Assembly (NCBI GenBank): GCA_946553025.1
Contig: CAMNRM010000004.1
Span: forward strand, 62,001-126,000
Source of the DNA: an uncultured Clostridium sp.
Lineage (GTDB): Bacteria; Bacillota; Clostridia; Lachnospirales; Lachnospiraceae
Length of the DNA stretch: 64,000 nt
Direction of reading: 5' to 3'
Under the pieces are notes generated by a model. The model saw only the letters and a list, made by a program, of their open reading frames with translations. It searched no databases and was not told where the DNA came from. Positions within the stretch are counted from its first letter, which is position 1; every line of letters starts with the position of its first letter. A program made the translations under genes and the position numbers. Of this stretch, positions 34,398-43,385 are shown in pieces.

Positions 34398-34441
34398 GCA
34401 CAGGAAAATCGTGCACAGACCATCGTTTGCACAGGAAAATC
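34398..34441 (+). repeat. 13-bp direct repeat in the purL leader
   Basis: GCACAGGAAAATC occurs at 34398-34410 and again at 34429-34441, just after the hairpin at 34346 and before the purL ribosome site. No known riboswitch class was recognised. Confidence 0.6.
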
Positions 34442-34487
34442 ATATCCAGGCAGATTGCCGCCCCACAACGATACAGGAGGAATCTCT

Positions 34488-37400
34488 ATGAGCGTAACCC
34501 GCATTTTTGTAGAAAAAAAGCCTGATTTTGCCGTGAAAGCAAAGGAACTTCAGGAAGAAATTAAGACCTATTTAAACATTTCCACCGTGACCGATGTCCG
34601 TGTTCTTATCCGCTATGATATTGAAAATCTGTCCGAGGAAACCTATCGGCAGAGTTTAATCACTATTTTTTCTGAACCGCCGCTGGATTTTGTCTATGAG
34701 GAAGAGTTTCCGGCAGGGGAAACGGACAGGGTGTTTTCTGTGGAATACCTTCCCGGGCAGTTTGATCAGCGGGCGGATTCTGCCGAGCAGTGTGTAAAGC
34801 TGTTAAATGAAAACGAGGAACCCGTTATCCGTTCCGCGACCACCTATGTGATTTCCGGTTCAATTACCGATGAAGAATTTTGCGCGGTAAAGAACTTCTG
34901 CATTAACCCGGTGGATTCCCGCGAGGCCGAAGCGAAAAAACCGCAGACCTTAATTACCGTGTTTGAAACCCCGGCGGATGTGGCGGTGATGGACGGTTTC
35001 TGTGCTATGGACGAAGCTGCACTTGGCGAACTTTATGCTTCCCTAAATCTGGCAATGACTGTCAAGGATTTTGCGCATATTCAAAACTATTTTAAAACTG
35101 AAGAAAACCGCGACCCGTCCATTACGGAAATCCGGGTGCTGGATACTTATTGGTCGGATCATTGCCGCCATACTACCTTTTCCACCGAACTGACCGAGGT
35201 TGAATTTTCCGACGGCGACTACCGCGAGCCAATCGAAGCTACCTATCAAAATTACCTGTCCGACCGCAGGGAACTGTATAAAGATCGCAAAGACAAGTTT
35301 GTCTGCCTGATGGATCTGGCGCTTATGGGGATGAAAAAACTTCGGGCCGAGGGAAAGCTTGAAGATCTGGAGGTTTCCGAGGAAATTAATGCTTGCTCCA
35401 TCGTCGTTCCCGTGACGATTGACGGCGTGACCGAAGAATGGCTGATTAACTTTAAAAATGAAACCCACAACCACCCCACGGAAATCGAGCCCTTCGGCGG
35501 CGCGGCGACCTGCCTTGGGGGTGCGATCCGCGATCCATTGTCGGGAAGAACCTATGTTTATCAGGCAATGCGTGTGACCGGAGCCGCCGATCCCACAAAA
35601 CCGTTAAGCGAAACCCTCCACGGCAAGCTTCCGCAAAAAAAGCTGGTGACGGGGGCTGCCCACGGCTACAGTTCCTACGGCAACCAGATTGGTCTGGCTA
35701 CCGGTTATGTGAAGGAAATTTATCATCCGGGCTATGCTGCAAAGCGCATGGAGATCGGCGCGGTGATGGGGGCTGCCCCGCGCAGGGATGTTGTCCGGGA
35801 AACCTCCGATCCGGGCGATAAAATTATCCTGCTCGGCGGAAGGACAGGCCGCGACGGCATCGGCGGTGCTACCGGTTCGTCCAAGGTGCACACCGAGGCT
35901 TCCATCGAGGTCTGCGGTGCCGAGGTGCAGAAGGGAAATGCGCCGACGGAGAGAAAATTACAGCGCATGTTCCGCCGCCCCGAGGTTTCCCGTCTGATTA
36001 AAAAGTGCAATGATTTCGGCGCAGGCGGTGTTTCGGTAGCCATCGGCGAACTTGCCGCAGGATTAATGATTGATTTGGATAAAGTTCCGAAAAAATATGC
36101 CGGCCTGGACGGGACGGAGATTGCCATTTCCGAATCCCAGGAGAGGATGGCGGTTGTCATTGACCCGAAGGACGTGGATCAGTTCCTGGCCTATGCCGCA
36201 GAAGAAAACTTGGAGGCGGTAACCGTAGCCGAGGTGACGAAAGAACCCCGCCTGCGGATGCACTGGAGGGGAAAAACCATTGTTGATTTAAGCCGTGCCT
36301 TCCTCGATACGAACGGTGCTCATCAGGAGGCTAAGGTTAAGGTTTTGCTTCCCGCAAAAGAGGACAATGTATTCCAGAGAAAAGAAGTCGGCGATGTAAG
36401 AGAAACCTGGTTAAACCTCCTTTCTTCTTTAAATGTGTGCTCCCAGAAGGGTCTGGTGGAAATGTTTGACGGCTCCATCGGTGCAGGAAGTGTTTTCATG
36501 CCCTACGGCGGGCGCTACCAGCTGACCGAAACCCAGTCCATGGTGGCAAAGCTGCCTGTGCTGGAGGGAAGTACCGATACCGTAACCATGATGAGCTACG
36601 GCTTTGATCCGAACCTTTCAAGCTGGAGTCCCTACCACGGTGCTGTTTATGCAGTGGTTTCCTCTGTGGCAAAAATTGTGGCAGCCGGAGGTGATTTTGG
36701 CAAAATCCGTTTCACCTTCCAGGAGTATTTCCAGAGGATGACTGCCGATCCCGCACGCTGGAGCCAGCCGTTTTCCGCACTTTTGGGGGCGTATCAGGCA
36801 CAGCTTGGCTTTGGTCTGCCTTCCATCGGCGGAAAGGACTCCATGTCGGGAACCTTTGACGACGCCGCCCACGGGGAAATTAATGTGCCGCCGACCCTGG
36901 TTTCCTTTGCCGTCGATGTAGCCAGCAATAAGACAATAATAACCCCTGAGTTTAAGCACCCGGGAAGCAAGCTGGTGGTCTTTAAGGCGCAGAGGGATGC
37001 CTGGGATCTGCCGGATTATGCGCAGATCATGGAAGGTTATGCTAAGCTTCACCAGGATATTAAGGATGGGAAGATTATCTCCGCCTATGCCGTGGAGGGA
37101 AATGGTCTGGCAGAAGCCGTGAGCAAGATGACCTTTGGCAATAAGCTTGGCGTGAAGGTAGAACACAATGTTGATCCCAGAGATTTCTTTGCACCTGACT
37201 GGGGTTCTATCGTCTGCGAAGTTCCCGACGGAAAAGTGGGCGAGCTTTCGATTTCCTACACCCTGATTGGCGAAGTGACAGACAGGGGAGTCTTGGAATA
37301 CGGCCCGGTTTCGATTTCCATGGACGAAGCATTAAACGCATGGACAGGCACGCTGGAAAAGGTATTCCCGACGAAGTCCGGCGTAAAGCAGGAAGAGGTT

Positions 37401-38258
37401 TCCCAGGCCGTTTACCATGCTGACCCGGAAAGCATCTATGTATGCAGCCACAAGCTGGCGGCACCAAATGTATTTATCCCCGTATTCCCGGGAACAAACT
37501 GCGAATACGACAGCACAAAAGCCTTTACCCGTGCCGGGGCGAGGGTGAGAACCAGGGTATTTAAGAACCTGTCTGCCCAGGACATCCGTGATTCCGTAAA
37601 TGCTTACAGGGAAGAGATTGCCAAAGCCCAGATTGTGATGTTCCCCGGCGGCTTTTCCGCAGGCGACGAGCCGGAGGGATCGGCAAAATTCTTCGCGACC
37701 GTATTCCGCAATGCGGTGATTAAGGAAGAAATCGAAAAACTCTTAAACGAGCGCGACGGCTTAATGCTTGGCATCTGCAACGGCTTCCAGGCATTGATTA
37801 AGCTGGGACTTTTACCGGAAGGGATCATCAGCCCGCAGAAAGAAGATTCCCCGACCCTGGCGATGAACACCATCGGACGCCATATTTCCAAGATGGTTTA
37901 TACGAAGGTGGTAACGAATAAATCTCCGTGGCTGGCAGGTGCCGAGTTAGGGGCAGTGTATTGCAACCCGGCTTCCCATGGCGAGGGACGGTTTGTGGCA
38001 GATAAAGCGTGGATAGAGCGGCTCTTTGCAAACGGACAGGTGGCGACGCAGTATGTGAATGATCAAGGCGAGGCAACCATGGATGAGTTCTGGAACCCGA
38101 ACGGTTCTTACCAGGCCATCGAAGGCATCACAAGCCCGGACGGAAGGATTCTGGGAAAGATGGCCCATTCGGAACGGCGCGGGGAAGCTGTGGCGATGAA
38201 TATTTACGGCGAGCAGGATATGAAGATCTTTGCGTCTGGGGTGAGGTATTTTCAGTAA
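34488..38258 (+). CDS. purL: phosphoribosylformylglycinamidine synthase, single-chain
   Basis: This 1256-residue single-chain FGAM synthase carries out the fourth step of purine synthesis. Residues about 195-960 hold the PurL core with DTYWSDHCRHTTFSTEL, KNETHNHPTEIEPFGGAATC and a second ATPase half, KDSMSGTFDD. The C-terminal glutaminase has VFPGTNCEYD, the nucleophile cysteine in LGICNGFQALIK, and the His/Glu pair in NPASHGEGRF. ATG 34488 follows AGGAGG by seven bases; the longer upstream frame runs through the leader hairpin. Many Gram-positives split this enzyme into PurS/Q/L; here it is fused, as in enterics and some Clostridia. Confidence 0.96.
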   Translation: MSVTRIFVEKKPDFAVKAKELQEEIKTYLNISTVTDVRVLIRYDIENLSEETYRQSLITIFSEPPLDFVYEEEFPAGETDRVFSVEYLPGQFDQRADSAEQCVKLLNENEEPVIRSATTYVISGSITDEEFCAVKNFCINPVDSREAEAKKPQTLITVFETPADVAVMDGFCAMDEAALGELYASLNLAMTVKDFAHIQNYFKTEENRDPSITEIRVLDTYWSDHCRHTTFSTELTEVEFSDGDYREPIEATYQNYLSDRRELYKDRKDKFVCLMDLALMGMKKLRAEGKLEDLEVSEEINACSIVVPVTIDGVTEEWLINFKNETHNHPTEIEPFGGAATCLGGAIRDPLSGRTYVYQAMRVTGAADPTKPLSETLHGKLPQKKLVTGAAHGYSSYGNQIGLATGYVKEIYHPGYAAKRMEIGAVMGAAPRRDVVRETSDPGDKIILLGGRTGRDGIGGATGSSKVHTEASIEVCGAEVQKGNAPTERKLQRMFRRPEVSRLIKKCNDFGAGGVSVAIGELAAGLMIDLDKVPKKYAGLDGTEIAISESQERMAVVIDPKDVDQFLAYAAEENLEAVTVAEVTKEPRLRMHWRGKTIVDLSRAFLDTNGAHQEAKVKVLLPAKEDNVFQRKEVGDVRETWLNLLSSLNVCSQKGLVEMFDGSIGAGSVFMPYGGRYQLTETQSMVAKLPVLEGSTDTVTMMSYGFDPNLSSWSPYHGAVYAVVSSVAKIVAAGGDFGKIRFTFQEYFQRMTADPARWSQPFSALLGAYQAQLGFGLPSIGGKDSMSGTFDDAAHGEINVPPTLVSFAVDVASNKTIITPEFKHPGSKLVVFKAQRDAWDLPDYAQIMEGYAKLHQDIKDGKIISAYAVEGNGLAEAVSKMTFGNKLGVKVEHNVDPRDFFAPDWGSIVCEVPDGKVGELSISYTLIGEVTDRGVLEYGPVSISMDEALNAWTGTLEKVFPTKSGVKQEEVSQAVYHADPESIYVCSHKLAAPNVFIPVFPGTNCEYDSTKAFTRAGARVRTRVFKNLSAQDIRDSVNAYREEIAKAQIVMFPGGFSAGDEPEGSAKFFATVFRNAVIKEEIEKLLNERDGLMLGICNGFQALIKLGLLPEGIISPQKEDSPTLAMNTIGRHISKMVYTKVVTNKSPWLAGAELGAVYCNPASHGEGRFVADKAWIERLFANGQVATQYVNDQGEATMDEFWNPNGSYQAIEGITSPDGRILGKMAHSERRGEAVAMNIYGEQDMKIFASGVRYFQ

Positions 38259-38270
38259 TTCGACTATAAT

Positions 38271-38291
38271 GGACACATGTGAACAATAACC
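38271..38291. repeat. partial copy of the dispersed palindrome after purL
   Basis: GGACACATGTGAACAATAACCG-like sequence keeps the ATGTGAACA(A/G)TAAC end of the 40241 element. Confidence 0.4.
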
Positions 38292-38327
38292 GTTTTAAGT
38301 GATAGATGTTTCAACAGATGGGATTTC

Positions 38328-38356
38328 TTGATTTTATGCTGTTTTCGTGGTAAGAT
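38328..38356 (+). promoter_or_regulatory. sigma-A promoter of the antitoxin-like/aspartate kinase region
   Basis: TTGATT at 38328-38333, a 17-bp spacer and TAAGAT at 38351-38356 lie 58 bp before the antitoxin-like ATG; the same transcript may continue into aspartate kinase. Confidence 0.6.
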
Positions 38357-38413
38357 TATGATGATTTACGATTTTTTAATGTTCTAAGTCATTCAAGAAA
38401 GGGTGTGCATAAT

Positions 38414-38647
38414 ATGACATTGCAGCAGCAGGTACTTAAAGAGGCAGGTCTTCTTTCCGATGAGGATTTAGCACAGGTTATTCAGTTCATGGGGTTTCTG
38501 CGTGTTTCTAAGGCAGGAAAATCTTCAGCAGATATACAGCAAACCGACAGTAAGAAGTACAGAACAAGGGGAGGGCTTTCGGGTAAAGTTATTTTAACGG
38601 ATGATTTCAATGAAACGCCGGAATGTTTCAAGGAGTATATGGGATGA
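38414..38647 (+). CDS. orphan antitoxin-like protein (DUF2281-type)
   Basis: The 77-residue protein has LQQQVLKEAGLLSDEDLAQV, then IQFMGFLRVS, a short helical antitoxin-like start. It ends with GGLSGKVILTDDFNETPECF and KEYM, the tail found on antitoxins of PIN-type toxins. ATG 38414 follows AAAGGG. Its stop overlaps an ATG that begins a PIN-like MILLDT frame, but that frame ends after seven codons, so the toxin is lost. The antitoxin may survive as a regulator or as protection against other toxins. Confidence 0.75.
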   Translation: MTLQQQVLKEAGLLSDEDLAQVIQFMGFLRVSKAGKSSADIQQTDSKKYRTRGGLSGKVILTDDFNETPECFKEYMG

Positions 38648-38667
38648 TTTTATTAGATACATGGTAG
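38644..38667 (+). pseudogene. seven-codon remnant of a VapC/PIN toxin gene
   Basis: ATG 38644 overlaps the antitoxin stop (ATGA) and reads MILLDTW then TAG. VapC-type PIN toxins commonly begin MILLDTHxLLW, with the Asp being the first catalytic acid. The rest of the toxin is missing before the aspartate kinase gene at 38696, so this is the stub of a deleted toxin. Confidence 0.55.
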
Positions 38668-38695
38668 AAAAGTATAAGAAAAAGAGGAGATCATC

Positions 38696-40015
38696 ATGAA
38701 AAAGGTAGTTAAGTTTGGCGGGAGTTCCTTAGCCAGTGCAAGACAGTTTAAAAAAGTGGGTGATATTATCCGCGCCGATAAAGCAAGACGTTACGTCGTT
38801 CCTTCCGCGCCCGGAAAGCGCAATGATAAGGACGAAAAAGTAACCGATTTATTATACCAGTGTTACGACGCCGCCTCCGAGGGAAGGAGCTATAAGAAAA
38901 TCCTGGAAAAGATTAAAACCCGCTATGAAGAGATTATTGAGGGTCTGGAGGTGAATTTAAGCCTGGATCATGAGTTTGCCAGAATTGAGGAAAACTTTGT
39001 CAATAAAGCCGGGCGGGATTATGCAGCTTCCCGCGGCGAGTACTTAAACGGCATCATCATGGCGGCCTATCTTGGCTATGAATTTATCGACCCCGCAGAA
39101 GCTGTTTTCTTTGACAATGACGGAAATTTTGACGCGGAAGCGACCGATAAGGAGCTTGCCGAGCGCCTGGAACATGTGGAGCGGGCAGTTATCCCCGGCT
39201 TTTACGGCGCAAAGCACGACGGAAGCATTAAGACCTTTTCCCGCGGCGGTTCCGATGTTACCGGTTCGATTGTAGCCAAGGCGATTCACGCCGATATGTA
39301 TGAAAACTGGACGGACGTTTCCGGCTTTCTGGTTGCCGATCCGCGGATTATTAAAGATCCTGAAGTCATTGAAACCATTACCTATAAAGAACTCCGGGAA
39401 CTGGCCTACATGGGCGCAAGCGTGCTTCACGAGGATGCGATTTTCCCCGTGCGCAAGGAAGGCATCCCCATCAACATCCGCAACACCAACCGCCCGGACG
39501 ATAAGGGAACCTTAATTGTGGAAAGCACCTGCCGAAAGCCGCGCTATACCATCACCGGCATTGCAGGAAAGAAGGGTTTTTGTTCCATCAACATTGAAAA
39601 GGCCATGATGAATGCCGAGGTTGGTTTTGGGAGAAAGGTTCTTGAGGTATTTGAGCGCAATGGAATCTCTTTTGAGCACATGCCTTCGGGAATCGATACC
39701 ATGACCGTTTTGGTGCACCAGTCCGAATTTGAAGATTATGAACAGTCCGTGATTGCCGGAATCCACCGCGCCGTGGAGCCGGATTTTGTGGAAATGGAGT
39801 CGGATTTGGCGCTGATTGCCGTGGTGGGAAGGGGAATGAAGGCTTCCCGCGGAACCGCCGGACGGATATTTTCGGCATTGGCGCACGCCCGAATCAATGT
39901 AAAAATGATTGACCAGGGTTCAAGTGAACTGAACATTATTATCGGTGTAAAAGATGCCGATTTTGAAACGGCAATCAAGGCGATTTATGATATCTTTGTA
40001 AGTGCAGAGATGTAA
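38696..40015 (+). CDS. aspartate kinase
   Basis: The 439-residue enzyme phosphorylates aspartate, the entry to lysine, threonine and methionine synthesis and to diaminopimelate. The kinase motif KFGGSS is at 6-11, FSRGGSDVTGS binds the phosphates, and two C-terminal ACT domains (TITGIAGKKGFCSINIEKAM; LALIAVVGRGMKASRGTAGR) sense effectors. It lies far from dapA and no lysine riboswitch was seen before it, so control is probably allosteric. An AGAGGAG-like site precedes ATG 38696. A clear terminator follows. Confidence 0.95.
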   Translation: MKKVVKFGGSSLASARQFKKVGDIIRADKARRYVVPSAPGKRNDKDEKVTDLLYQCYDAASEGRSYKKILEKIKTRYEEIIEGLEVNLSLDHEFARIEENFVNKAGRDYAASRGEYLNGIIMAAYLGYEFIDPAEAVFFDNDGNFDAEATDKELAERLEHVERAVIPGFYGAKHDGSIKTFSRGGSDVTGSIVAKAIHADMYENWTDVSGFLVADPRIIKDPEVIETITYKELRELAYMGASVLHEDAIFPVRKEGIPINIRNTNRPDDKGTLIVESTCRKPRYTITGIAGKKGFCSINIEKAMMNAEVGFGRKVLEVFERNGISFEHMPSGIDTMTVLVHQSEFEDYEQSVIAGIHRAVEPDFVEMESDLALIAVVGRGMKASRGTAGRIFSALAHARINVKMIDQGSSELNIIIGVKDADFETAIKAIYDIFVSAEM

Positions 40016-40040
40016 GTTTTTGTAAAATCACAGGAAAAAG

Positions 40041-40074
40041 CAGGGCAGAGAAGTTTGTTTGCCCTGTTTTTTTT
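40041..40074 (+). terminator. intrinsic terminator after aspartate kinase
   Basis: CAGGGCA at 40041-40047 pairs with TGCCCTG at 40060-40066, followed by eight T. Confidence 0.92.
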
Positions 40075-40240
40075 CTTCCCGATTTTTTTCGCGTTCTTCT
40101 CCTTATTTAATTGGATGTTTTCAGGAAATTTTTCCCGAAATTTTCCCGAAAATTCTCAATTTCACCTACCATTTTCTGGCAGATTGTGTTATGATAGAAG
40201 GTATAGAATTTCTGAAAAAACAGAAAATAGCAATAAGAAA

Positions 40241-40294
40241 GTTACTGTTCACGTAGGTCTGCGCACCTGCTGCTGTGAACATGTGAACAGTAAC
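40241..40294. repeat. 54-bp palindromic element (most complete copy of a dispersed family)
   Basis: The ends GTTACTGTTCAC (40241-40252) and GTGAACAGTAAC (40283-40294) are perfect 12-bp inverted repeats. Inside, AGGTCTGCGCACCT forms a second small hairpin and GCTGCTGTGAAC partly repeats the right end. Related sequences occur at 20084, 20357, 26005, 38271, 40344, 46351, 51907 and 61532, all between genes. The gap 40075-40418 has no gene; it also holds a GGCAACACA direct repeat near 40319-40338. Confidence 0.8.
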
Positions 40295-40343
40295 GTAAGA
40301 AAAGCAGTTCGGAAGTATTGGCAACACATTGGCAACACAAAGG

Positions 40344-40370
40344 GTTGCTGTTTAGACGTTCACAGTAACC
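40344..40370. repeat. partial copy of the dispersed palindrome before the polyphosphate kinase gene
   Basis: GTTGCTGTTTAGACGTTCAC followed by AGTAACC resembles the right half of the 40241 element, with one arm inverted. Confidence 0.5.
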
Positions 40371-40418
40371 TTAAAGTTATCATCATCAGGCTACAGCAAG
40401 CAAAAGGAGGATATGAGA

Positions 40419-41930
40419 ATGCTGGAAAAAATTGATTTGTCGGTGAAGGTGAAGAAGGAAAAGTACAAGGAAGCTATGGAAGAGATGGAGGCGAAGCTTG
40501 GTCTGCTCCAGCGCCAGTGCAAGGAAGCAGGGATTCCTGTGATGATCCTGTTCGAGGGAATGGGAGCCGCGGGAAAGGGCGTGCAGATTAACCGTCTGAT
40601 TCAGGCCATGGACCCCAGAGGCTTTTCGGTTTACGCCAGCAACCGTCCTACGGAGGAGGAGCATTTCCGCCCGTTCTTGTGGCGTTTCTGGACAAAGACA
40701 CCGGCAAATGGCAGGACGGCGATTTATGACCGCGGCTGGTACCGCAGCGTGCAGGTCGATCGCTTTGACGGAGAGATGAACGAAACGGAGGTTGTAAAAG
40801 CCTTTCAGGATATTTTGTCGTTTGAAAAGCAGCTTTCCGACGGCGGAACCGTGATTATAAAACTGTTCCTCTATATTTCCAAAGAAGAGCAGAAAAAGCG
40901 CTTTAAGAAGCTGGCAGACTCCAAGGAAACCGCATGGAGGGTGAGCGAGTCCGACTGGAACCGGAATAAGGAGTATGAAAAGTACCTTCGGATTAATGAA
41001 GAAATGCTGGAAAAAACCGATACGGAGCACGCACCCTGGACGATTATCGAGGCGACCGATAAGAACTATGCCGCGATGAAGATTATGTCCACCGTGACCA
41101 GCCGTCTGGAATACGAACTGGAAAAGAAAAAGGCAGAAAAAGCAGCCGCCAAGGCATCCGCGAAAAAAACCGTACCTTCGGATAAATATAAAAACGGCGT
41201 ACTCTCCGGCGTGGACTTATCAAAGAAGCTGACCAGAAGCCAGTATAAGAAGGAACTGGATGAACTGCAAAAGCGCCTCCAGATCCTTCACAGTGAAATT
41301 TACCGTCTGCGGATTCCGGTTGTTCTGGGCTTTGAGGGCTGGGATGCCGGAGGAAAGGGCGGTGCGATAAAGCGACTTACCAGCAACCTTGACCCCAGAG
41401 GCTACCAGGTAAACCCAACCGCTTCTCCGAACGACATTGAAAAAGTTCATCATTATCTCTGGCGTTTCTGGAACAATGTACCCAAGGCCGGACACATCGC
41501 CATCTTTGACCGCACCTGGTACGGCAGGGTAATGGTAGAGCGGATCGAAGGCTTTTGTACCGAAGCCGACTGGAAGCGGGCCTACCAGGAAATTAATGAG
41601 ATGGAAGCCCATATGGCAAATGCCGGAGCCGTGGTATTAAAGTTCTGGCTGCACATTGACAAGGACGAGCAGGAGCGCCGCTTCAAAGAAAGAATGGAAA
41701 ACCCCGCCAAGCAGTGGAAGATCACCGACGAGGACTGGCGCAACCGCGAGAAATGGGATTTATACGAAGAAGCCGTAAACGAGATGTTAGTCCGCACCTC
41801 CACCACCTACGCGCCATGGATTGTCGTTGAGGGCAATGACAAGCTCTATGCCCGCGTAAAAGTCGTAAAAACCGTGGTTGAGGCATTGGAGAAAAAGATT
41901 AAAGAAGTAAAGAAAGAACAGAAAAAGTGA
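40419..41930 (+). CDS. two-domain polyphosphate kinase 2 (polyphosphate:AMP phosphotransferase type)
   Basis: The 503-residue protein holds two PPK2 domains. Domain 1 (about 15-240) has the P-loop FEGMGAAGKGVQ and DRGWYR; domain 2 (about 270-500) has FEGWDAGGKGGA, DPRGYQVNPTASP and FDRTWYGRVMVERIEG. Two-domain PPK2 (class II, PAP) typically uses polyphosphate to phosphorylate AMP. A Lys/Ala-rich linker separates the domains. ATG 40419 is eight bases from AGGAGG; ATG 40413 would be only two bases away. It ends overlapping the flavoprotein gene. Confidence 0.9.
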   Translation: MLEKIDLSVKVKKEKYKEAMEEMEAKLGLLQRQCKEAGIPVMILFEGMGAAGKGVQINRLIQAMDPRGFSVYASNRPTEEEHFRPFLWRFWTKTPANGRTAIYDRGWYRSVQVDRFDGEMNETEVVKAFQDILSFEKQLSDGGTVIIKLFLYISKEEQKKRFKKLADSKETAWRVSESDWNRNKEYEKYLRINEEMLEKTDTEHAPWTIIEATDKNYAAMKIMSTVTSRLEYELEKKKAEKAAAKASAKKTVPSDKYKNGVLSGVDLSKKLTRSQYKKELDELQKRLQILHSEIYRLRIPVVLGFEGWDAGGKGGAIKRLTSNLDPRGYQVNPTASPNDIEKVHHYLWRFWNNVPKAGHIAIFDRTWYGRVMVERIEGFCTEADWKRAYQEINEMEAHMANAGAVVLKFWLHIDKDEQERRFKERMENPAKQWKITDEDWRNREKWDLYEEAVNEMLVRTSTTYAPWIVVEGNDKLYARVKVVKTVVEALEKKIKEVKKEQKK

Positions 41931-43330
41931 GCCGGGTCATTGTAGTCGGCGGCGGCCCCGCAGGAATGATGGCTGCCTGGGCCGCCGCAGCCAAAGGCCA
42001 TAAGGTCATGCTCCTGGAAAAAAACGAAAAACTGGGAAAAAAGCTGTTCATCACCGGAAAAGGCCGCTGCAACGTAACAAACGCCTGCCCCGCAGAAGAA
42101 TTTTTTTCCAAAATCGTCACCAACCCGAAATTCCTCTACAGCAGCTTTTCCCAGTTCACCAACCAGGAAGTCATGGACTTTTTTACCCAAAACGGCTGTC
42201 CGTTAAAAACCGAGAGGGGAAACCGCGTATTTCCCGCATCCGATAAATCCTCCGACATTCTCCGAACCATGGAACACGCACTTTCTAAGGCCGGCGTCCA
42301 GGTACAGCTTCACACAGAGGTTCTGGAACTTCTGATGGAAGAAGAGGATGAAGAAGTTTTCAAAAACGTGGAAACCAAAACCAGCACCAAAGAAAAAAAC
42401 AACATCGAAGCCAAAACCTGTATCGGAGTAAAACTCAAAAGCCAGGGAAAAATCCGGGAAGAAAAAGCCGATGCCGTCATCGTCGCCACCGGAGGCTGTT
42501 CCTATCCCTCCACAGGTTCCACCGGAGATGGCTGGATATTTGCCGAAAGTGCAGGACACGCGATAAACCCTCCTGTCCCCGCACTGGTTCCGCTGCTCTT
42601 AAAAGAAGAGGACGCCAAAGAACTCCAGGGCTTATCCCTGAAAAACATTGAAATCCGCGTTATGCAGGGAAAAAAAGAAAAATACAGAGAATTTGGTGAG
42701 ATGCTCTTCACCCATTTCGGCGCAAGCGGCCCCGTGATACTTTCCGCAAGCAGCTTTGCCGCCAAGGAAATCCGCCGGAAAAAGAATAAAGATAAGAACA
42801 AAGCTGATAATAAAGATAAAACAAGACTAGATGAGCAGCTTCAGCCAGCAAAACAACCAGCAGAAAACGACACAGCTTTTTTAACCCTGCTTATCGATCT
42901 AAAACCCGCGCTGGCCACCGAACAGCTTGACGCCCGGATTCTCAGGGATTTTGAGGAAGAAAAAAATAAACAATTTAAAAATTCTCTCTCCCGCCTGTTG
43001 CCAGCAAAGCTGATTCCTGTTATGATAAGGAGAAGTCAGATTCCGCCGGAAAAGCAGGTAAACGAAATAACCAGGGAGGAACGCCGCCATCTGGCCCAAT
43101 TGATAAAAGAATTTTCCTTTACCATTACAGGAACGCGAAGCTTCACCGAAGCCATTATTACCCAGGGAGGTCTGTCCGTAAAAGAGATTAACCCGTCAAC
43201 CATGGAATCCAAAAAGGCAAAACATCTTTACTTTGCCGGAGAAATGCTAGACACCGATGCTGTCACCGGCGGCTACAATCTCCAAATCGCCTGGTCAACG
43301 GGCTGGACAGCCGGGAATGCGGTTCCGTAA
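41927..43330 (+). CDS. BaiN/HI0933-family FAD-dependent oxidoreductase
   Basis: The 467-residue flavoprotein has the FAD motif VIVVGGGPAGMMAAWAAAA at the N-terminus, GKKLFITGKGRCNVTN typical of HI0933/YhiN, and C-terminal FAGEMLDTDAVTGGYNLQIA with AWSTGW. BaiN members reduce bile-acid-type substrates, but most members have no known substrate. Two low-complexity insertions are seen: about 144-162 (ETKTSTKEKNNIEAKT) and about 286-315 (KKNKDKNKADNKDKTRLDEQ). GTG 41927 overlaps the preceding stop (GTGA), showing coupling to the polyphosphate kinase gene. Confidence 0.88.
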   Translation: MSRVIVVGGGPAGMMAAWAAAAKGHKVMLLEKNEKLGKKLFITGKGRCNVTNACPAEEFFSKIVTNPKFLYSSFSQFTNQEVMDFFTQNGCPLKTERGNRVFPASDKSSDILRTMEHALSKAGVQVQLHTEVLELLMEEEDEEVFKNVETKTSTKEKNNIEAKTCIGVKLKSQGKIREEKADAVIVATGGCSYPSTGSTGDGWIFAESAGHAINPPVPALVPLLLKEEDAKELQGLSLKNIEIRVMQGKKEKYREFGEMLFTHFGASGPVILSASSFAAKEIRRKKNKDKNKADNKDKTRLDEQLQPAKQPAENDTAFLTLLIDLKPALATEQLDARILRDFEEEKNKQFKNSLSRLLPAKLIPVMIRRSQIPPEKQVNEITREERRHLAQLIKEFSFTITGTRSFTEAIITQGGLSVKEINPSTMESKKAKHLYFAGEMLDTDAVTGGYNLQIAWSTGWTAGNAVP

Positions 43331-43385
43331 AAATTTGAAACCAGCGAAGCCGTTTATATTCGCTTTGAGCCAGTAATGCAGCGCA

